Source of the DNA: Gloeophyllum trabeum ATCC 11539
Lineage: Eukaryota > Basidiomycota > Agaricomycetes > Gloeophyllales > Gloeophyllaceae
Length of the DNA: 64,000 nt
Assembly: GCF_000344685.1 (NCBI RefSeq)
Contig: NW_006920420.1
Location: forward strand, 136,860 to 200,859
Reading direction: 5' to 3'
Part shown: positions 58,714 through 64,000 of the stretch, piece by piece
How the letters are laid out: every line of letters starts with the position of its first letter
Numbering within the stretch: the stretch's first letter is position 1
The notes under the pieces: model-generated
What the model was told of the DNA's origin: nothing
What the model saw: the letters and a program-made list of their open reading frames with translations, nothing else
Databases searched by the model: none
Translations under genes and position numbers: made by a program

Positions 58714-58973
58714 ATCAGATACGAATAAATCTAGTCATTACCTTCGGCTGTGTGGCTCAACATCAGTTCTTGTGCTGAACATGGAAGCCATGTCTTACCA
58801 TGCTACAGCTGAATCGAGGCGCCCTTCAGGATGATCTATTGGGACGACGTGGTATAAGATGAACACGAGGCCTGGTCACCTCAACAAAAGACTGACGCCA
58901 CAGAAGCGACAAGTCGCGCTCGGTTGCAGAGCATCTGACCGTGACGGTTGACCACCGAAGGTGGAGGTGTAGC

Positions 58974-59036
58974 GTGGTGGTGTTGCTGGCGAGCGAGGCC
59001 TGGAGTCTCATCAGCGGGAGCAACATCAAGATTGAT
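58974..59036 (+). pseudogene. SDR gene relic (C-terminal fragment)
   Basis: VVVLLASEAWSLISGSNIKID corresponds to the AAVLLASDAGSFITGSDIKV end of exon 3 of the SDR gene at 50701-51712, and even the following splice donor (gtgag) is kept. Nothing else of the gene is recognisable. Confidence 0.72.
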
Positions 59037-59079
59037 AGTGAGAGTTTGTGGAAGGACAAGCGCTCATGTTTGCTGATAG

Positions 59080-60159
59080 GAGGTCGGCCTCCACTAGACT
59101 CAAAAGCTCGCTCTTCAGCGACCCAAAGACAGGGGACCATTTCGGCCCGGGAACGTCCTCCCTCCAGACAATTGAGAATGACTTAAGCATCAGGCGTTCC
59201 AGTGTGTCTTTCTGGTTCAGAATGAAATCATGAGACGGCGCCATTGCACCAAACACCATTCCCCCGACTTCCAACTTCCTCAGGTAGGGGAAGCGGAGGC
59301 CTGTGAGTGGGAGATGCGGTATGCCAGATCAGATTGCAAGATTATTGAAGTGGATCACCAGAGGTTGGAGGGTGACCGGTGACCTGCGATGGTGTAAGAT
59401 AAGTCCGTGGCAAAACGTGCAAATTGCATGAAATGCCGGGATGCTTTCTACGAGACTTTGGGAGTTTACTCGAATGCCGAGTGATTCCAAGGGTTGTGTC
59501 CAGGACTGTCCAAGCCGAACTGGGGGCGGAAACACGAGGTCGGTCCTGGCCGTGACATTGGTGAGCGTAAAGCTGGATAATCCAGGTGGACAGTGGTCAA
59601 TAATCGCGCAGAGCACCTTTTGCTTTATGTCTGTCGTCAAGCAGGCCGGTTCCTCGTCGTTGAAGGGGTAGTGGAAATCGAGTTTGAGAGACACCAGCTT
59701 TGTAGCGAGATTCAGCCTCGAAAATGCGCTGGTATAGATGCGGCCAATGTCATATTCTAAGACGAAGGGGAGCGGACGTGGTCAGTTTCAGGATCACTAA
59801 GCACATGAATATCGAAAGGCAGCGATTGCATACACGTACCAGCGTCTGAATAAAATTCGCGACCTCTCTCCCTGTCGAGGACATACTTGAAACCCTCGTC
59901 GTACGCAAAGGATATGGATTCTCTGGATTAGGCGAAATACTAGCACTCTGCGGAACGATTTCGCATCGCGGATTGAGCCCTGCGTGTGTATGCTTTTGAA
60001 TAGCTCGGGTATTATCGTACTTCGCACCGTTGTATTAGAGTCATAGAGCGCGTAGATGTCACCGAGTGGGGGCAGACACGACCATGCTATAAATATTAAC
60101 TCCATCGGCAATTCGAGAACAAGAGAGCCGTCGTGAGCCGTATCGCTGAAATGTGGCAT
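59080..60159 (-). pseudogene. F-box gene relic with frame breaks
   Basis: Starts MPHFSDTAHDGSLVLELPME, then PPLGDIYALYDSNTTVRSTI and PELFKSIHTQGSIRDAKS. The frame shifts near 59925 before SFAYDEGFKYVLDRERGREF. A plausible intron (donor gtacgt, acceptor cgtcttag near 59757) leads to IGRIYTSAFSRLNLATKLVS and onward. A stop at about 59329 separates that from GIPHLPLTGLRFPYLRKLEV and the final part, which is again in another frame. Related to the relics at 48.7, 58.2 and 60.3 kb. It ends tail-to-tail with the SDR relic. Confidence 0.72.
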
Positions 60160-60339
60160 GAATGAATCAGTCGGCGCTCCGGCGGGCGGCACCACTGCGC
60201 CGCTGACATAGCTGTCGTGCCACCATCGAATACGTCGTATGACCTCTACGACCACGGTTGATAATGCAGTACTGGTAGCTAATCACAGCAGCAAGAGACG
60301 GGCATACGTGTTGATATTCGTGCCCCCTGGGCCACGGTC

Positions 60340-61667
60340 TTACAACTCCTCGTCTCTTCGTCGCTTAACGACGGACTCCAGTTCCTGCAGAGCAGCCGCA
60401 TCAGCATCTTCCTGCTCCCTGTAGACCTTGACATCGAGTAGCAGGTATTTCTTGTAGCGGCCATAACCATACTCCCAAACTTCGATCTCCTGCAAGCACC
60501 CCAGCTCTTTCCTGAATCCGTCAAAGGTATCCTCCCATGTACGTGGCATCTCCCACCTGTTGTCTTCCTTTCGTCCCACGACCTCCAGTTCGTTACATAC
60601 CATTAGGCAATCTATGACCTCTAACCGGCGTAGCGTCGCCTTATGCCGGAGAATGAAACGCTCTGTGGACGTATCCCGACCAAATGCTAGATTTACCAGC
60701 TCCAAGCCAGTCAGGTGAGGAAAGGTGAGGATGTCGAGGCCGATTACAGGTGCATATCCCACAGTTAATCCTGGGCTACGGAGACACAGGCTTTGCAGAT
60801 TACTGTGAACCGGAGCAGGGAATAGCCTCATCAGCGAGCAACACCAGAAATGCTCGGCGTCTTCGCGGCGACGATGAGAGTGATGATCAGTGATTGTCGA
60901 AAAGCTGAGCGTCCTGAGCTGCCGTAGCAAGGTCGAAAGGCCTCGGTACCTATAGCAATCCAGGGAAGACGCTGGCAAACTTGAGATGAAGAGGGATATA
61001 AGCGACCGGGGGGCGTGGTCAGAAATCGTTTTGAGGACAGCTTCCGTGAAATAGACCTGGGGCGAGACATAAAACTTTAAGTCGATGTTGATTTTCCTGT
61101 GAAGTTGCAGAATGAGGCTGTGCAAGTTGGTAGCTCGTTCGAGTCTCGAGAAGGCTGAGCAGAATATGTTGGTAAACGTGACGTGGTCTGCATGGTAGTA
61201 GAGTATGTGGTCAGAAGGCCAATAAGAAGCAATGGAGACCTTATAGTCTAACCAACCTATATTATCCTTGATCAGCCGGTTGTTTGGATATCCTCCCTTT
61301 CCTTGGAGACGTGATCCTTCATCATAGTCGAAGGAAATTGTCTGAACAGCGGGACCGAGGACCGATGTTTGTAAGATTTTTCCAAGTGCGAGGCCATCGC
61401 GCACGGTGCCCTGCACATGGACTGACTTGAACGAATCCGGCGTAATCAATCACGAAGTGCGGCACTGGTGTCCCGAAGCACACAGAGGTCGCCTATGCAT
61501 GGTACATGTAAGAATATCAAACCATAAATTTCCAAAGGAAGACTAGAGAAAGGGCAGTTTGAGCGGGTCTGAACGGGAAATAATTCTTCTTCAGCTTCGA
61601 GTTCCCCCAGCTCCTGAGTATCGAGGCCGGTGGGCACCCTATCCTCCGAGTCCTATTGAGTAGTATT
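60340..61667 (-). pseudogene. F-box gene relic or near-intact copy (one frameshift)
   Basis: The F-box part (PFSSLPLEIYGLIFLHVPCI, then GDLCVLRDTSAALRD) and the long remainder (PDSFKSVHVQGTVRDGLALG to the stop at 60340, about 365 codons) are in different frames. The join near 61447 is a TGATT sequence where one base appears lost. Upstream, a TAG stop at 61655-61653 separates it from the nearest in-frame ATG (MATVKTPFDQ). The body is otherwise open and rich in Leu-repeats, so this is the best-preserved member of its family here. A single sequencing error could make the frameshift disappear, but the upstream stop would also need explaining, for instance by an unseen exon. Confidence 0.7.
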
Positions 61668-62133
61668 AGCACGACATAGGTCCTCGAGTTGGTCAAAAGG
61701 GGTCTTAACTGTTGCCATACTGCGGTTAACCTGGGCCAACGGCTTTTGTGAAGTTAGTATAATAACTGGATCGATCAACCTTTGCCAGCTCACGGGACCA
61801 TGGACGCGTCGGGTGTGAATGATGTCATTGTAAATCACGGATGTGACGGCCACACGTGACCAACGCGCCACCCAAGAAAATTTAAACCACGTCCTCAAGT
61901 TGACAGATGAGTCACTTGCCACTTCCTGGTACCGTCCGGCGTCCGATGCTGGTACCCTACAACAGTGCGCATGCCTCCAGACAAATTATCGTTTTCGGGG
62001 TCAATGACGTTTGCATCAGATACTCATAGCAGCTACCTTTGTCTTGAATCACACGACCTGCTCCATTGTTCGTTCACTATAAGGCGCAAGCCTCCCATTA
62101 TACAACACTACACTAGTCCTTACTTTACCTGTC
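61668..62133. other. intergenic, divergent upstream regions
   Basis: About 470 bp between the F-box relic and the intact F-box gene on the other strand. No feature recognised. Confidence 0.4.
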
Positions 62134-63722
62134 ATGATGGCCTTATACTCTTCAGAGGGTCATATTGAGAACCTTCCCGGTGCATCCGACCTTCCCACCG
62201 AGCTCTGCGCAATGATCTGCAAGGAACTAAGAGACCATCTGGATCGTAAAGCTCTCTTTGCTCTGGTTCAAACTTGCAAGAAGTGGTCAGAACCAGCACT
62301 GGATGCACTGTGGAGGTGTATGGATGATGTAAAACCCCTTCTTAATCTCGTGCCACACCATGCACTGGCGAACCGAAATAATGTGAGTACGAGAACATGC
62401 CTCATAGCGTACGTAACTTGATGCTGGAGTGCCATTCGTAGGGTCGTACCCCCGCAGACCGAGTGGCACGCGAAGCTTGGACGCGCTTCGATGAATATAG
62501 CAAGCGTGTAACGACGCTGTATACGACGTTCAGTGAGCAAAGATGCGAGGATTACTCCACAATTCTTCAGCTTGTAGCACTTCGAGGGAGTCCAGTTCTG
62601 CCGCGCTTGAAGACGTTCGACTCCACACACTTGTTCCGTTGTCTACCGCTGGATGCTCGGCTTGTCCCGGCGCTGTCCGCTTTTCTAGCGCCGTCTCTGG
62701 AGACGCTGTACATAAGTATAGAGGGGGACCCATTGTTACTGCTCCAGGATGGATCAGAACTCCGTGGAGGACACTTCCACATCTTCTTGCAAAATCTGCC
62801 AGCTAAGGTCCCTCGGTTGAAGACCTTTCAGATCACGCAATGGGACCTCCCCCATGTCCCGCTCGACTTCATCGGACGCTTCAGGTCACTCGAAAACCTG
62901 GAGCTCGACCACATTCCTAACGATATCCTCAGCGATGACGTTATGCGGTCTGACCTCTTCAATGCATTCTCGTGCCTCCCATGCCTGAAGGATCTGACCA
63001 TCAGAGGTGTGCTTAAGCATGCCGGAAATATCCCAGTCGGCTGGTGCGCTCCTCCGGTACTCGAACGCCTCTGCACCGAGGACATAATGCCTTCAGCGCT
63101 CGCAGAGATCCTACGCAGAATGCACTCAGATACTCTGCAGAGCATCGAGATGAATCTACCCCGAGCTATCGCCCTTGTCAATGGCATGCACTCTCTGTGC
63201 CAAGCGATCTCAACGTTTCATCCCATGTTACGATCAATACGGATTTTCGTGCAGCACGTAGAAGACACAGATCCTCCAGGCATCCCTATATTCGCGGTAT
63301 TTGGTCCTTTGCTGGAGTTGCGACATCTGGAAGATATGACAATATGCCCTTATCACGTTGATCAAGACGAGGGGACGCCTTGTTACGTGATCAGGGACAA
63401 TGATATAAAGGAGATGATCTCTGCTTGGCCTAAGCTCCAAAACCTACATTTACAATGGTACGGCGATGAGCCCCTGATAACCTTCAATAGCCTCGTCATC
63501 ATTGCTACCAGCAGCCGACTTCGGCGCTTGGAGCTGGAGCACATATACATCGGAGACGAGGTCGTTGAAGGGGAGATCCCTACCACGAGTCATCAGCTCT
63601 ATGATCTTTGGCTTAATACCGTGGAGTATGAGAGCGACAAGTGTAATGCGGAAGTGTTGAAGGGTGCTGTACGTCGTCTGTTTCCCAGTCTGGGTCAGTT
63701 TATACTGGGGGCTGAAATGTGA
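62134..63722 (+). CDS. F-box protein with Leu-rich repeats (509 aa), intact
   Basis: Two exons: 62134-62382 and 62442-63722, phase 0, intron 59 nt. F-box near residues 15-60 (LPTELCAMICKELRDHLDRK, then ALVQTCKKWSEPALDALWRC), followed by the WTRFDEYSKRVTTLY segment typical of a large mushroom F-box family. Leu-rich repeats follow (SLETLYISIEGDPLLL, SLENLELDHI, LRRLELEHIYIGDEV) to the end. This belongs to a different F-box subfamily from the relics just to its left (no FKSIHVQG block). Expected to act in an SCF ubiquitin ligase; target unknown. Confidence 0.84.
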
Positions 63723-64000
63723 ATGGACCGACTGGAATGGCCGTGATGTACTCGTAATAATTGTTGATTGCAGGGTGCTTTCAGATTGCAAGGTCGTGTC
63801 TATCGTATGTTCCAAGAGGAGCAAAAGAGAATATTGTGACCTCAAGAATAGACCTTGTAGATGCAGGTGCCGGCTATTCCAGGATCTCTGGATGCGGTAC
63901 CTCTTCATCCACTCGGTGTTAATGAGTCAAAGATCTCCGCTCCTCCATTACCCTGGGCAGACTTACCGGCCACTCGATATTGGCATCGCTGTTGGTTCGG
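63723..64000. other. right edge, no supported gene
   Basis: Minus-strand sequence near 63850-64000 could be the tail of a gene entering from beyond the window, but too little is present to support it. Confidence 0.35.

Noticed and set aside
1..64000. CRISPR array, prophage, insertion sequence or bacterial operon
   Set aside because: Intron-rich eukaryotic genes throughout; no regularly spaced repeats and no bacterial-type genes.

Overview
The window is nuclear DNA of a filamentous basidiomycete, most likely an Agaricomycete (mushroom or polypore type). Genes are split by many GT-AG introns of about 50-70 nt. The families point the same way: FunK/Crinkler-like kinase-nuclease proteins, Leu-rich F-box families, AA9 lytic polysaccharide monooxygenases (LPMOs) and a single-pass membrane protein of a basidiomycete type. 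No rRNA, tRNA or CRISPR could be supported. Exon borders were worked out by hand from splice signals, reading phase and paralogue comparison. A 453-base N gap lies at 47015-47467.

Layout. 0.7-14.4 kb: two copies, in mirror orientation, of a divergent gene pair, a kinase-like protein of 288 aa (K1, K2) and a PD-(D/E)XK nuclease-like protein of 418/419 aa (N1, N2). The order is K1(-) N1(+) ... N2(-) K2(+). Between them lie mitochondrial enoyl reductase ETR1(-), an MDR oxidoreductase(+) and a mosaic of duplicated gene fragments. 14.5-17 kb: an Rrn5-like Pol I factor. 17.6-19 kb: an F-box/Leu-rich gene. 19.5-20.8 kb: PCNA with a large charged insert. 22.1-27.5 kb: a 206-aa unknown and a 1255-aa disordered protein with ENWDxDFE repeats. 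28-32 kb: two F-box paralogues, one carrying a TE-like insertion that may be spliced as an intron. 33.6-39.6 kb: a single-pass membrane protein, the meiotic factor HOP2 and a fused nuclease-kinase of 599 aa. 40.2-44.3 kb: two AA9 LPMO genes. 46.1-48.4 kb: a 905-bp perfect repeat either side of the N gap. 48.7-51.7 kb: an F-box pseudogene and an SDR. 52.5-58.1 kb: an MDP1-type phosphatase and a 1319-aa cyclin-like protein on a divergent promoter. 58.2-62 kb: F-box and SDR relics. 62.1-63.7 kb: an intact F-box gene.

Housekeeping genes (ETR1, Rrn5-like, PCNA, HOP2, MDP1, cyclin-like) alternate with fast-evolving accessory families and small inverted-repeat elements. The most interesting signal is the duplicated divergent nuclease/kinase pair. 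It resembles, as two separate genes, the nuclease-plus-kinase logic of fungal Spok meiotic drivers, and the same window also holds a fused nuclease-kinase. A drive or toxin-antidote role is inference only.
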